The position numbers and the translations under genes were made by a program. Of a DNA stretch of 64,000 bases, positions 54,001 through 64,000 are shown piece by piece. Under the pieces are notes generated by a model. It made no database searches. It saw only the letters and a list, made by a program, of their open reading frames with translations, and was not told where the DNA came from. Position 1 is the stretch's first letter. The number at the start of each line of letters is the position of its first letter. This DNA comes from Alternaria dauci (lineage: Eukaryota; Ascomycota; Dothideomycetes; Pleosporales; Pleosporaceae), in contig NC_091273.1 in NCBI RefSeq assembly GCF_042100115.1, positions 2,914,001 through 2,978,000 of the forward strand, in the 5' to 3' direction.

Positions 54001-54415
54001 ACGATCCAACGTGCGGTTGAAGAAGCCCTGCTACCCATTGTCCAGAACTGCTTCGACCACGACCCTGAAATCGCCCCATCTACTCCCGAGGAACCCTTTG
54101 GCAGCCTAGTAGAGAGAGACGGAAAGTTTGCGAGACGAGTAGTATTCGCCGTCCACCAAATGTACGTCTCCTCGCTTGGTGTATCCCTTGTAGAGATTAC
54201 TGACAACGTCTAGGTTTGGCATCGAGTTTGCTCCCGAAGTAGTTCAGGCGGATGGTACGGTCAGTCGACTTGCTTGGCGCATTCTGAATGCTAAGAAAGT
54301 CTTGGTGAGCCACTCACTCGTGAACACAAGGGGCCTGGGTCACTAATGGTATTGGTAGGCCCCTTACAGCATGTCGTCGGCTACCCATGGCCGGAACACG
54401 CCAGCAATAGGCTGA
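51039..54415 (+). CDS. CHO2: Phosphatidylethanolamine N-methyltransferase Cho2
   Basis: Seven exons: 51039-51228, 51331-51916, 51968-52039, 52102-53059, 53194-54161, 54214-54304 and 54359-54415. All phases match, giving 973 aa, the expected size for fungal Cho2. After a charged N-terminus come many membrane helices in two related halves. [14 protein letters not shown] in the first and [13 protein letters not shown] in the second are the repeated soluble-loop motif. [16 protein letters not shown] and [16 protein letters not shown] are the conserved lipid- and SAM-binding segments, each followed by a short VEEPH/VEKPH motif. A C-terminal soluble domain (about 620-950) ends KKVLAPYSMS. The enzyme converts phosphatidylethanolamine to the monomethyl form in the endoplasmic reticulum, the first step towards phosphatidylcholine. 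The 134-nt intron 4 is the longest. Confidence 0.95.
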
Positions 54416-54670
54416 GGATAGGTTGGACGGTACCACCGCCGCTATCACCGGCTCATACAGAAAGAAGCATGGTTGGTTCTTTGTCTTTGGGTGAGGCCGG
54501 GCTTGGGCATCGCCCTGATGAGCAAGGCTTCTAGAGGACGGGCTCGTGTGTCTGGTGAACAGCGGGTAGGTTCCTACGTGCGAGCCGTTGATGTCTCCAG
54601 CGGAGCTTGTCAAGACTAGACGGGTAGATGTGTGGTAAGCTTGGCGCAGACAGGTGACAATATGCGTCTC

Positions 54671-54701
<31 letters not shown>

Positions 54702-55345
54702 GATTGTATATGCACGAGGAGTTGGAGGGGGGCTGTGCATAGACACAACGTACTGGTGTAGAGTACCAGAGTAGTATGGACATAAAAGCAATACGTTGGT
54801 TTGGATGATACTGCACCCGTGGACGTGATGTCGATTGAGCCTAGACCACGGACAAGCACTTGTACAGTAGATAAGATGCGGGGCAGGGTCACAGGTGTTT
54901 CGTGTTCACGGTACTCTTTGCCCGGTTTGGGCTCGTGGCTTGTGGCGACCGAGATGCGGAGGTTATGTTATCAGATGGGGATGGCGACGCGATCAACGTG
55001 ATTCGCGGCAGCTCGTTTAACCTCGGTCTGGGCCGTGAGAGCATCTTCTGGAAGCTATCGCGCCTCCTCCGCCGGACTCGTCGGCATCGCATTATAATCC
55101 TCTCTACCATAACACGACGGGGAAGCTGCAGCAGACTGGCGTGCTTTCACTCTCCGACTGCATCGTTGTTGTTGTTGTTGTCGTACTACCTCCCTATTCT
55201 ACGCTGCACGTGTTGTAACCTTCCATCACTCCTCGGGTGTCCGCACCTTCCGCATCCCAGCGGGCCCGCACGTCACCACGCGACATTGCGCCCCTTTGAT
55301 TCCAACGTTCCTTGCATCAACCCAGCAACGCATTGTTAGCACCTC
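54416..55345. other. Intergenic region between CHO2 and peroxisomal Lon
   Basis: Contains a (TG)n microsatellite (54671-54697) and pyrimidine-rich promoter-like sequence before the Lon start. No supported ORF. Confidence 0.5.
54671..54697. repeat. (TG)n microsatellite
   Basis: Twenty-seven bases of perfect alternating TG downstream of CHO2; likely length-polymorphic between strains. Confidence 0.95.
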
Positions 55346-58132
55346 ATGATGGGCAAAGGCTCTTCCAAGACTAGCACAAAGGTGCTGCCACTCATCCCGC
55401 TCGCCTCGCCCCTCGCCGTGCTCCCGGGCACAACACTCAAGATCCCCATCACCAACCGTTCCGATGTCGCCGCCATCCTCGCCAAGATCTACAGCATCAG
55501 TCCCACTGCGAAGCCCGACGCGGCTATTACAGTCGCCTGTGTGCCGCTCAATTCCAACACGCTCGGCCCGGACGGCCAGCTGTTGATTGACGACGGACGC
55601 CAGGGGGACAAGCCCGTGTACGAGAGCGACCCGATACAGGCGACCAAAAAGGACATTTTCGGGTATGCCTGTGTCGCCAAGGTCAGCGGCGTGCAGGGCA
55701 GACGGCAGGGCGAGCTTAGTCTGATTGTCGAGGGCCTGGAGAGAGTGCAGGTCGTCGATGTTGTGCAGGAGAGACCCTACTTTGAGGGAGAGCTGATGGC
55801 CGTCGACGAATACATTGACATTGCGAGTGAAGATCTCCTGAATCAGTTCAACCTCCTCAAGCAGCTGTCGCGCGAGCTGCTCGCCCTCGTCCGCCTCTCT
55901 GCCATCCTCCCGCGCACACCACAAGTCACGCTCTCGCCCATCGTCGCCCGGAGGCTCGAAATGTACATTACACGAAAGGACTTGTCCGAGGCTGGCGCGC
56001 TGGCCGACTTCATGGCGAATGTCGTCGAGACCACACACGAGGAGACGCTGCGCGTGCTGGCAGCTGTAGATGTCAAGGAGAGAGTTGACAGGGTCATCGA
56101 GATCCTCCAGCGCCAAATCAGCAGCATTCAGGGCAGCACACGCATGACAGTCACTACAACACAAACACAGGGCGGCAGCTTGGACATGGACACACTGCGC
56201 CGGCTGCAGCAAGAAGCCCTGGCAAGGAGGGGCAAGATGGGAGGCGGCCTGCCCCCTGGTTTCCCTGCCGGTTTCCCGGGTGGTGGCCAACAACAGGCAG
56301 GCGAAGAAGAACCAAACGAGATTGACGAGCTGAAGAAGAGGCTACAAGACGCCAAGCTATCTCCAGACGCCGACAAGGTGGCTCAGCGCGAGCTAGCAAG
56401 ATTGCAGAAGATGAACCCAGCACAAGCAGAATACCAGGTCTGCAGGAACTACCTCGAGAACCTGGCCGAGATACCATGGACCAAGACGACGGTCGATCAG
56501 CTCGACGGACAAACACTGGTCAGGGCGAAGAAGCAGCTCGACGACGACCATTACGGTCTCGACAAGATCAAAAAGCGACTATTGGAGTACCTGGCTGTCC
56601 TCAAGCTCAAAGAGCAGGCGAATAGGACCATTGACGATCAGATTCGCGCCCTCGCCGAGACACCTGAGGGAGAGGACGAGGCCAAGGACCAGGACACTGA
56701 AGACAAGGTTGCAAAGGAGCCTTCAGAAGCTGGGCAGCGGCTGTTGGAGAAGAAGCGCATGGTTGACAAGTCTCCAATCCTGCTGCTTGTCGGACCGCCC
56801 GGAACAGGAAAGACTTCGCTGGCCAAGTCAGTTGCTACTGCGCTTGGCCGCAAGTTCCACCGAATATCACTCGGTGGAGTGCGCGATGAGGCAGAGATTC
56901 GCGGTCATCGTAGAACCTATGTCGCTGCCATGCCCGGCCTCATCGTCAACGGACTCAAGAAGGTTGGCGTCGCGAACCCAGTCTTCTTGCTCGACGAAAT
57001 CGACAAGCTGGGCATGTCGAACCACAATGGCGACCCCGGCGCAGCCATGCTCGAGGTACTCGATCCAGAGCAGAACCACACTTTCACAGACCACTACGTC
57101 AACATCCCCATCGACCTCTCCAAGGTCCTCTTCATCGCGACCGCAAACTCGCTCGACACCATTCCGCCGCCGCTCCTCGACCGTATGGAGACTATCCAGC
57201 TCTCGGGCTACACCACGCTTGAGAAGAGGCACATCGCTTCAAAACACCTGATTCCCAAGCAAATTACGAGCAATGGCCTCCGTAATGAGGACGTCAAAAT
57301 ACCCACGGACGTGCTTGACAAGATCATCACATCCTACACACGCGAATCCGGTGTCCGGAATCTCGAACGCGAGATTGGCTCCGTCTGCCGCTCCAAGGCC
57401 GTCGAGTATGCCACGGCCAAAGACACAAACACACTGGCGGCCTACTCTCCTGTCGTCACTCTAGAAGACCTTGACAGTACGCTCGGCATCGAGAAGTTTG
57501 CCGAAGAGCTCACCGAGCAGTCCTCGCGGCCAGGTGTTATCACAGGCTTGGTTGCATATAGCACCGGCGGCCAAGGCTCCATTCTCTTCATTGAGATTGC
57601 AGACATGCCCGGCTCCGGCCGCGTCCAGCTGACAGGCAAACTGGGCGACGTACTCAAGGAGAGTGTAGAGGTGGCATTGACATGGGTCAAGGCTCATGCT
57701 TTCGACCTCGGTCTGAGTGCAAGCCACGACGAAGATATCATGAAGACGCGTAGCATCCACGTGCACTGTCCGTCTGGTGCTATTCCCAAGGATGGACCTA
57801 GTGCCGGTCTTGCTCACACCATTGGACTCATCTCTCTCTTCTCAAACCAGCCTGTGCCGCCTACACTCGCCATGACTGGTGAGATCTCGCTGCGTGGCAA
57901 GGTCTTGCCCGTGGGCGGTATCAAGGAGAAGTTGATTGGTGCGTTGAGAGCTGGCGTCGAGCGAGTCCTCTTGCCCGAGGGCAATAGGAAGGATGCTAGG
58001 GACCTACCGTTGGAAGTCACACAGGGTCTCAAGATTGAGTTTGTCGGCCACATTTGGGAGGCGCTGGGCAAAGTGTGGCCTGAGAGGTGGGAGGGCGAAG
58101 ATGGTAGGCGGGGATGGGAGAGTAGGTTGTAG
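55346..58132 (+). CDS. Peroxisomal Lon protease
   Basis: A single exon of 928 aa. The N-terminal Lon substrate-binding domain (about 10-270) starts VLPLIPLASPLAVLPG. The AAA+ ATPase has Walker A GPPGTGKT (483-490, K489) and Walker B VFLLDEID. The C-terminal protease domain carries the Ser-Lys dyad: S819 in KDGPSAG and K860 in GGIKEK. The protein ends SRL, a PTS1-type peroxisomal targeting signal, and lacks a mitochondrial presequence. This marks it as the peroxisomal Lon2/Pln-type paralogue, not mitochondrial Pim1. It degrades damaged or unassembled matrix proteins. A Gly/Pro/Gln-rich linker (about 290-325, GFPAGFPGGGQQQ) follows the N-domain. The next in-frame ATG (55349) could also serve as start. 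Confidence 0.96.
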   Translation: MMGKGSSKTSTKVLPLIPLASPLAVLPGTTLKIPITNRSDVAAILAKIYSISPTAKPDAAITVACVPLNSNTLGPDGQLLIDDGRQGDKPVYESDPIQATKKDIFGYACVAKVSGVQGRRQGELSLIVEGLERVQVVDVVQERPYFEGELMAVDEYIDIASEDLLNQFNLLKQLSRELLALVRLSAILPRTPQVTLSPIVARRLEMYITRKDLSEAGALADFMANVVETTHEETLRVLAAVDVKERVDRVIEILQRQISSIQGSTRMTVTTTQTQGGSLDMDTLRRLQQEALARRGKMGGGLPPGFPAGFPGGGQQQAGEEEPNEIDELKKRLQDAKLSPDADKVAQRELARLQKMNPAQAEYQVCRNYLENLAEIPWTKTTVDQLDGQTLVRAKKQLDDDHYGLDKIKKRLLEYLAVLKLKEQANRTIDDQIRALAETPEGEDEAKDQDTEDKVAKEPSEAGQRLLEKKRMVDKSPILLLVGPPGTGKTSLAKSVATALGRKFHRISLGGVRDEAEIRGHRRTYVAAMPGLIVNGLKKVGVANPVFLLDEIDKLGMSNHNGDPGAAMLEVLDPEQNHTFTDHYVNIPIDLSKVLFIATANSLDTIPPPLLDRMETIQLSGYTTLEKRHIASKHLIPKQITSNGLRNEDVKIPTDVLDKIITSYTRESGVRNLEREIGSVCRSKAVEYATAKDTNTLAAYSPVVTLEDLDSTLGIEKFAEELTEQSSRPGVITGLVAYSTGGQGSILFIEIADMPGSGRVQLTGKLGDVLKESVEVALTWVKAHAFDLGLSASHDEDIMKTRSIHVHCPSGAIPKDGPSAGLAHTIGLISLFSNQPVPPTLAMTGEISLRGKVLPVGGIKEKLIGALRAGVERVLLPEGNRKDARDLPLEVTQGLKIEFVGHIWEALGKVWPERWEGEDGRRGWESRL

Positions 58133-61100
58133 ATTGTAGATTGCAAATTGGTAACGAGTGATGGGTCTTGTGCGGGCTTTGGGGGAGGAGTTGGCTTGGG
58201 GCTTTGTATTTAGCGTTGCATTCGTTACTGTTGATTTGAATATTGCCAGCATCGGTGCTCATCTCTCCAAGTACATTCTCGCCTTGTTGATTTGGGAATG
58301 TGTTGTGTTATCTTGTGTCACTGTGCGTTCATATTCACGATGTTCCTTTTCAGCTTCTTCCCTCGACGAGAGTTGCATTCCATATGCCAATGAGAGAAAG
58401 TCGATGTCACGAAACAAAGAAAAGGCTGTGCGAATGTGTAAAACGCACTCAAACGTTTAGTGGAGACTAGGTTGTATGCAGTTTCATGTAAAGAGTAGAG
58501 TATCTAAAGATCAGCAGACGCGGCAGTTGTCTCTACAAATGTTGACTATACGCAGCAGACGCAATCCGAATCTGACATGACGAAATGGACTTTGGCACAG
58601 CCATTGCGGCTGTTGTCAATTTCCGAGATATTGGCCAAGCCCTATACATAGTCCGTAACGTATGTTGTCTAGCCGAGACTAGTCGATCAAAACACTTTCC
58701 CTCTAGATGCCCAAGCAGAGAAAAGAAACGGACCGTTCTACCATTGTACGACCCGCTCGTACACAGCAAGAACAGTGAGCACCGAGCACGCGTCACCTTT
58801 GCGGCAGCCTCGGACTCCAGGACCTATCTTTTTGGGAAGGAGCAATGGACAATCCTACCATGTCAGCCATGTCAGCTTCCAAAAAAGTGACAGCGACAAT
58901 CAAACGCAGTAACCCGAACCGCCGGGAAAAGAGTGGAGAGACGGAATCCGCGGAGGCGGCGGATGAGGACTGAGCTCTGGACGCAACGCACGCACAGGCC
59001 CGACAAGACCCCAGCCCCTAAAACTGATTCCCACAACAGTGTTCTGGCCAAGAAAACTGACTCAAACTTCGGAGCCGAAGGGCCATCTCCACCAGGGGTG
59101 TTGGGTGGCGTTTCAGGGACTGTAGGATACTGGGTAACGAATGTTAAGGATCAAACGATGGATTCAAAGGGATGCTGTTCGATGCACGCTGTGGGTCAAT
59201 GGCATACTTTTGTGGACATTCGACGCGAGATTGAGAGAGTGCGTTTTCTGGACGCATGGGATTTGGCAGGCCAATGCGTGACAGCTGATAGTAGTAGTGA
59301 ATCGAGCCGCCAAAAGCATCTAGTGTAAAATGCTAGTGCAATGAGGGCGGCACGATGCCATGGGCAGTTGTTGAAAGATGACCTCTCCTCTTTGTCTCCA
59401 GGGTAATGCAGTATACTGTAGGTTTCTGTGCTATCCATGCACTTCAACTGAACCTGGTGATGGCCTGCCTGCCAGACCAAAGGTTAATCTCTCGATACGC
59501 CTACATGTGCTGCAATTTCGGCTGCGAGCATCCAGACGCCATGCGGTTTGGACAACGTCGCATTGGTATGTCGCAGTGGTCAAGGTTTAGTACGCGTCGC
59601 GAAAGGGCCGACGTATCTTAATACTGGGATTCCGCGATCGATAAGGTAGCCGCACTGCCCAACGGCGGCGTTCCGCGGCGGTGATGCCGGGTCGGCGAAC
59701 GGAAGTTGCCGGTGAGAGCTTGCGCCGTACACGCCCAGTGCAAGCAGAACAACACCAGGTCGCGCAGTCGTTCGTTGTTCGTCGTTCGTCGTTGCTGGCG
59801 AGTCCCAGAAGCCAGCGACGAGGTAGAGTTTAGAGTTTGACATGGCTGCTAATAAAAAGCTTGCTGACGGTGCCGACTGATCAAGCGGAGTAGGTAAAAG
59901 AAGGAGGGGCGTTGTCCCCACCCCGTCCAGGTCATCGGGCACACCAGGATTACATACGCAAGTTTCCCCGCCGGTGAATCGCGTCGCGGAAGCATGACTG
60001 ACGGCCGGCGCATATGGAGACTGATCGTTGTCAGGCTCAACATGGCATTCCAACTGTCCGCCAAAAGCCCCGAACCAGCCCATGGGTAGAGCTGCATACG
60101 TGCCCAAGAACCCACCAGCGGCGAGATGCTCGGTGCCACCCAGGATCTCGTTGCGGCGTCGATGACATCGTTGCTCGGCCTTCGTCCATGCCACAGCAGA
60201 AGCGTCGATGCATGCCAGCGTCAGCGAGCCGACTATCTACAAGTGCATTGCCCATGGCAGCGTACTAGGCCGACTACTGTGCTGAAGGTGCTGCGCTGTG
60301 TCTCTTGGCCGCAGGCGCGTGTGCGACGTAACCGATGAGGCGACGTGATGGGATGGAGCATGGATTTGCTGAGTCGCTGCGGTGCAGACAAATGCAATAT
60401 ATAGCTATCGCGGACAGCCGCTCATTTGCTGGATAAACAAGCTTGGGGCAACGTGTCCGTTCTGCCTGACGCCGCACACCAGGTGGGAAGCTTGTCTCGA
60501 CAGTACTGCAAGTACTGAAAGTACTGGACGTAGATTGCATGTTCCAGCGTCAAGGTGTGGCTGCCATGTCGGACGCAATGGGTGGTTTCAGAGGCTCTCG
60601 AGCCCTGTCGAAGCTTGGTGGAGAGAAGGCCCCAGGATGCGGGCAAAAAGTTCCGCGGAGCGGCCAATGGACTTGTTCGGTATTGGTGGCCGCTGGGCTG
60701 GCAAGCTCAAGTGATGGGTGCCCAGAAGGGCCAACAGCTCCGCCGCGATCCCGCAGCAGACGTCGAGCCGTCGACACCAAACAGCGACGCTGGCTCGGTT
60801 GCAGCCAGAATGCATGCAGCCGTCGTCCTCGGTGGGCTGCTGCTCCCCGTGCACAACCTGAGCGCTCCTGTGTGCGAGCTGCCATTCGTCTTCCCCGGGC
60901 ACTTTTGCCAGCCATAAAAGTCCTTCGCCGTAGTCAGCCGTAGCATACCATTCCCACTGCCCTGCCTCATGCTCTTGTCCGCCTTTGCGACCAACGGGCC
61001 GCGCTGTCTTTCTTAGCGACGCTTGTGAGTAGTTCGGGGTCCATTCCAGCCCACTGGGAAGCCCAGCCATGGTCTGATACAAAGCCCTCTCGCTGCACAT

Positions 61101-61452
61101 ATATACATAACTTGTCGCCGCCACCCTTTGTCACATCGCCTTATCGCCAGGGCCCGCTGCGCAGCTTGAACACACGGCTAGTTCGACCTGTGCGCCTTTT
61201 CCCTCCTCTCCCCAGGGCAATCCTCGGGTGTCGGATAGATTACAGTTTACCAAAGCTTCGGTGTCCCGCAAAGTTCCAGTGGCCAGACTCCAGGGATTTT
61301 TAGTTGAGCTGCATGCACGTCTGACGACGTTCAACGGCGCGACCTCCGCACCGGATCATATATTCTTGGGTCCACTCCAACTCTATTCATAAGTTAGCAG
61401 TGTTCCTTTGTTGTTCTGGGATTTTGTGGATGCATGCTTCGCGACTGCCATC
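58133..61452. other. Long intergenic region without a supported gene
   Basis: A 3.3-kb gap. Frames up to 204 codons occur on both strands (for example 59580-60194 minus, 60588-61124 minus, 60539-60943 plus) but overlap in antiparallel fashion and carry no motif. The stretch 60540-60920 is GC-rich and stop-poor in several frames at once. An unrecognised spliced gene or non-coding RNA cannot be excluded. Confidence 0.45.
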
Positions 61453-62653
61453 ATGACGACACCAACCGATCCTGGAACGCCGGACAAGGGCAAGAATGTA
61501 GAGCGTGGTACCCTGGGCAAATATGTGAAGAGAATGAGCACTGTATTCAAGAGGGAGAAGTCGAACAAAAGCGTGCCGACCGTAGCGCCTGAAGCGTCTT
61601 CCGCTTCCCAGGCCGGGCCACAACAGCAGCCGGTGGTCAAGGATGTCGTCAAAGAGGACAAAGCGAAACCCGATGTTGTGCCTGCCACGTGAGTATTTGA
61701 CATCTAGCATTACTCTAGATTCGCATACTAATCCTCTAGACCCATCGCTCCTGTCGTATCAGCACCATCAAGTCCTACCACCAAAGAACTGGATCGCAAC
61801 GCCATGCAGCAGGAGAGAGCTCGTGCTCTCTTCGCAAAGTACGGCCTCACGCTAGAATCGCACGAGTGGATCGCCGCGCCAGCCCCCAAGCCTACCGTGC
61901 AGCGAGTCGAGAAGTCGATCCGTATGCGTGTCCACCGTAGCTGCCATCGCTGCGGAACTCTTTACGGCGCCGACAAGGTGTGCTTGCAATGCGAGCACAA
62001 GCGATGCAAGAAATGTCCGCGGTATCCAAAGAAGAAGACGCCCGAGGAGAAGCAGGCTGAGAAGGAGGGCATGGAGCAGCCGAAACGAAAGAGAATGCTC
62101 ACCATCCGGACGCGAGGCGGAGACGAACTCGTATATCAGCCCGCAAGGCAGCGAATCCGACGTACCTGCCACGTATGCGACAAACTCTTCAATCCTGCAA
62201 CGGCAACCGTCTGCGATCAATGTCAGCATGTCCGCTGTACCAAATGTCCACGTGAGCCGGCCAAGCTCAACAAGTGGCCCAACGGGTATCCAGGGGATGC
62301 GGAGCCCGACAGCGAGACTGAGGTGGAGAAGCAGCTTGACAAGTTCAGACGGACATGGAGGAAGCCGAGGCAACGGGTGCGCTGGCAGTGCGAGAGGTGT
62401 AATGGTCTCTTTCAGAACAACTCGCCGCAATGTCCTGGGTGCGGGCATGAGAGATGCGACAAGTGTACAAGATCACCGTGAGTAGTTTTATGATGGAACC
62501 TTGCAGATGTGCATTGCTAATAATCATTTTAGTGTCAGGAAGCCTGAAAAGGGAGAGCGTTTTGATGCTCAAGTTGTTGCGGCTGTAGAAGCCAAGCTGC
62601 GAGCCATGGATGTCGATGATGACTCGCCGTCTTCCGCAGCTGAGGCTACGTGA
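61453..62653 (+). CDS. Protein with three tandem zinc-ribbon-like repeats
   Basis: Three exons: 61453-61688, 61740-62477 and 62533-62653 (introns 51 and 55 nt, donors GTGAGT), giving 364 aa. The N-terminal 80 residues are Lys/Pro-rich and include GTLGKYVKRMSTVFKRE. Three repeated Cys units follow: CHRCGTLYG with CLQCEHKRCKKCPR, CHVCDKLFN with CDQCQHVRCTKCPR, and CERCNGLFQ with CPGCGHERCDKCTR. Each has the form CxxC...CxxCxHxRCxxCxR, ample to bind zinc. Basic Lys-rich linkers separate them. The C-terminal tail is acidic (MDVDDDSPSS). I do not know a name for this family. Likely roles are nucleic-acid or protein binding, but nothing in the sequence decides. Confidence 0.85.
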
Positions 62654-63979
62654 ATGCAACGTTGAGCGCCTTTGAAATCTTTTACTACTATAATCGTCAT
62701 GACCTTGATTGCTCTTCCTTTGAAACACCTTTGCTGGGTTCTTTCTCCTGTTTTAGTACTTTGCTCAACGGTGACGATAGCAGTGATTGACAGTTCATGT
62801 AGAACGTATCCCATGTTTCCACAGCCTACACTCCGTTGGCCGCCGAGTACGCTCAAACCACTGTGCGACCAAGAACTCTAGTTCTCGCCGAGCTGGTAAG
62901 CCACAGATTACGGCACCACGCAGTCATCATCGCAGTGTCGTACACCCCCCACTTCTCGTCATCCTTTTCACCGTCCACCCCCACAGTTTGCAAACTCTCT
63001 GCCAATGTCTCTTCCAATGCAATGCAGTGTAACGTCTGCATCTGCCTCCCTGTAAACCAAGCTAGCTGCCGTCTGGAGCTCACGCGAGGTGGCGTTTTCC
63101 AGCGTGCAATGTGGGGTCTTCATGTCATGCCTGTGAAACGATAGGGCGGATGCCAGATGGGCTGTTGGGACTTGCAAGGCTGCGATGTTACTTTGAAATG
63201 CTGTGTCCATGTCTGGGTCGAGTAGTGGTGTGTGAAAAGTGCGTGGTGGTTGATATTAACAAGCATTCGGCGAGTAATGTATCCCGACAGTACTGAGACG
63301 TGCTGCCTGTGTGATCAGAGCTTTTGTACCACCCTTGGGCTCTATGCTGCATATTCTGACATGTAAGTTGCTACCAGTCCTTCACACGGTCTACCTTGGC
63401 TTCCGCGGAACATAGTCCTCTTGACGGTAGTCGATATGTAAACATTTGACAGTAGAAACAGCAAGGTTTTGACAAAACCTCGTCGGCGGCTAAAAGGAAC
63501 ATGTGGTGCGATTAAGAGTCTGCATTCATTGGTTGGCCACTCTCACCACTGTTGTATAACTCGCGAAGTTGATCTATGTCGGTGAATGCTAAAGCCCTAG
63601 CCAGTGTCTGTGGCCGATAGAATCATCGTCCTAGGGGATGCTAAGGCCTCCCAAGCATGCTTCGGTGGAGGCAGTCATGGTGGTGGCGGCGCGAAAGAAC
63701 CGCTCTGACGCCAGGCCTGCATTGGGAGATGCAGAGGCGATTCTACACAATCCGGGCTGATGATGCATGCGTACCTTGAATGGGAGTGGTCGCGTGACGA
63801 TTGAATTTCCAGTGACGTACGTCTGTGCGGAACATCAAACAGCTCCGCCCCGCCTCTTCATATACAAGGCAGTAGCCTTCACCTCCATAGTCCTCGTCTC
63901 CTCTCGCCGCACATACTCGACAAAAAACAACCCGCATCTTATCACTCGACCAACCTCGACACCACGCAATACCGCCATC
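62654..63979. other. Intergenic region, promoter of the right-edge gene
   Basis: No supported ORF. The last 120 bases are rich in C/T and contain a TATA-like CATATACA near 63859, consistent with a promoter and 5' UTR for the gene starting at 63980. Confidence 0.5.
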
Positions 63980-64000
63980 ATGATGAACTTTGTGCTCTCC
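63980..64000 (+). CDS. First codons of a gene truncated by the right edge
   Basis: The ATG at 63980 (context GCCATCATGATG) opens MMNFVLS, a hydrophobic start compatible with a signal peptide. A promoter-like, pyrimidine-rich leader precedes it. Only seven codons are in the window, so nothing more can be said. Confidence 0.45.

Noticed and set aside
43984..54415. Possible biosynthetic cluster linking Egt1 and Cho2
   Set aside because: Both use SAM, but they belong to unrelated, widely conserved housekeeping pathways and no tailoring enzymes, transporter or regulator sit between them.
55226..56293. 355-codon minus-strand frame antisense to peroxisomal Lon
   Set aside because: Antisense to a strongly conserved protease coding region, so it is a composition artefact.
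59580..60194. 204-codon minus-strand frame with Pro/Ala-rich product
   Set aside because: It overlaps other frames on both strands, contains no motif, has low-complexity composition typical of GC-rich chance ORFs, and lacks splice-consistent neighbours.

Overview
The window is nuclear DNA of a filamentous ascomycete. Introns are short (48 to about 220 nt) with GT/AG ends and CTAAC/CTGAC-like branch points. Many gene families are fungal-specific, and intergenic gaps are a few hundred bases to 3 kb. The gene content (NLP-type secreted protein, Egt1, peroxisomal Lon, Cho2, Srk1/Rck2 kinase) and RIP-like C-to-T/G-to-A differences between repeat copies suggest a plant-associated Dothideomycete, probably Pleosporales. 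That placement is inferred from protein style and has not been tested by a search. No rRNA, tRNA, CRISPR array or operon was found; genes appear individually transcribed on both strands.

Layout. 1-7.4 kb: an edge-truncated minus-strand gene, a conserved hypothetical protein (+), a two-exon unknown protein (-) with a long upstream ORF, and a Gln/Pro-rich protein (-). 8.8-15.3 kb: a calcineurin-like phosphoesterase, a secreted NLP protein, a coiled-coil protein (-) and a DUF1593 nucleoside-hydrolase-like protein. 15.3-18.2 kb is the accessory part: a trypsin-like protease gene broken by a 374-bp inverted-repeat element (MITE) and by a nonsense codon, flanked by two related short repeats. 18.6-26.1 kb: an SMP-30/lactonohydrolase, a SET-domain protein and an Srk1/Rck2-type MAPK-activated kinase with a 45-nt micro-exon. 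26.1-29.3 kb is a 3.2-kb gene-free stretch carrying repeated CCTAGG palindromes.

29.3-39.8 kb: a secreted proline-rich repeat protein, a two-exon unknown (-), an ammonium permease with upstream GATA sites, a BTB-like protein (-), a mitochondrial rhomboid protease and a small acidic protein (-). 40.2-47.2 kb (all minus): a six-exon, 967-aa zinc-finger/PHD-like protein and a ten-exon Egt1 (ergothioneine synthase) holding methyltransferase, DinB and FGE-sulfatase domains in one chain. 49.3-58.1 kb (all plus): a coiled-coil unknown, seven-exon Cho2 (phosphatidylethanolamine methyltransferase) and peroxisomal Lon ending in the targeting signal SRL. 61.4 kb to the end: a protein with three zinc-ribbon repeats, then the first codons of a gene running off the right edge.

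Functional links are loose. Egt1 and Cho2 both use S-adenosylmethionine. Srk1, Egt1 and peroxisomal Lon fit stress and redox homeostasis. The NLP, the proline-rich secreted protein and the protease pseudogene are the lineage-specific, fast-evolving part. No biosynthetic gene cluster is evident. Exon joins given below were derived by reading frame, splice sites and family continuity, without transcript data.
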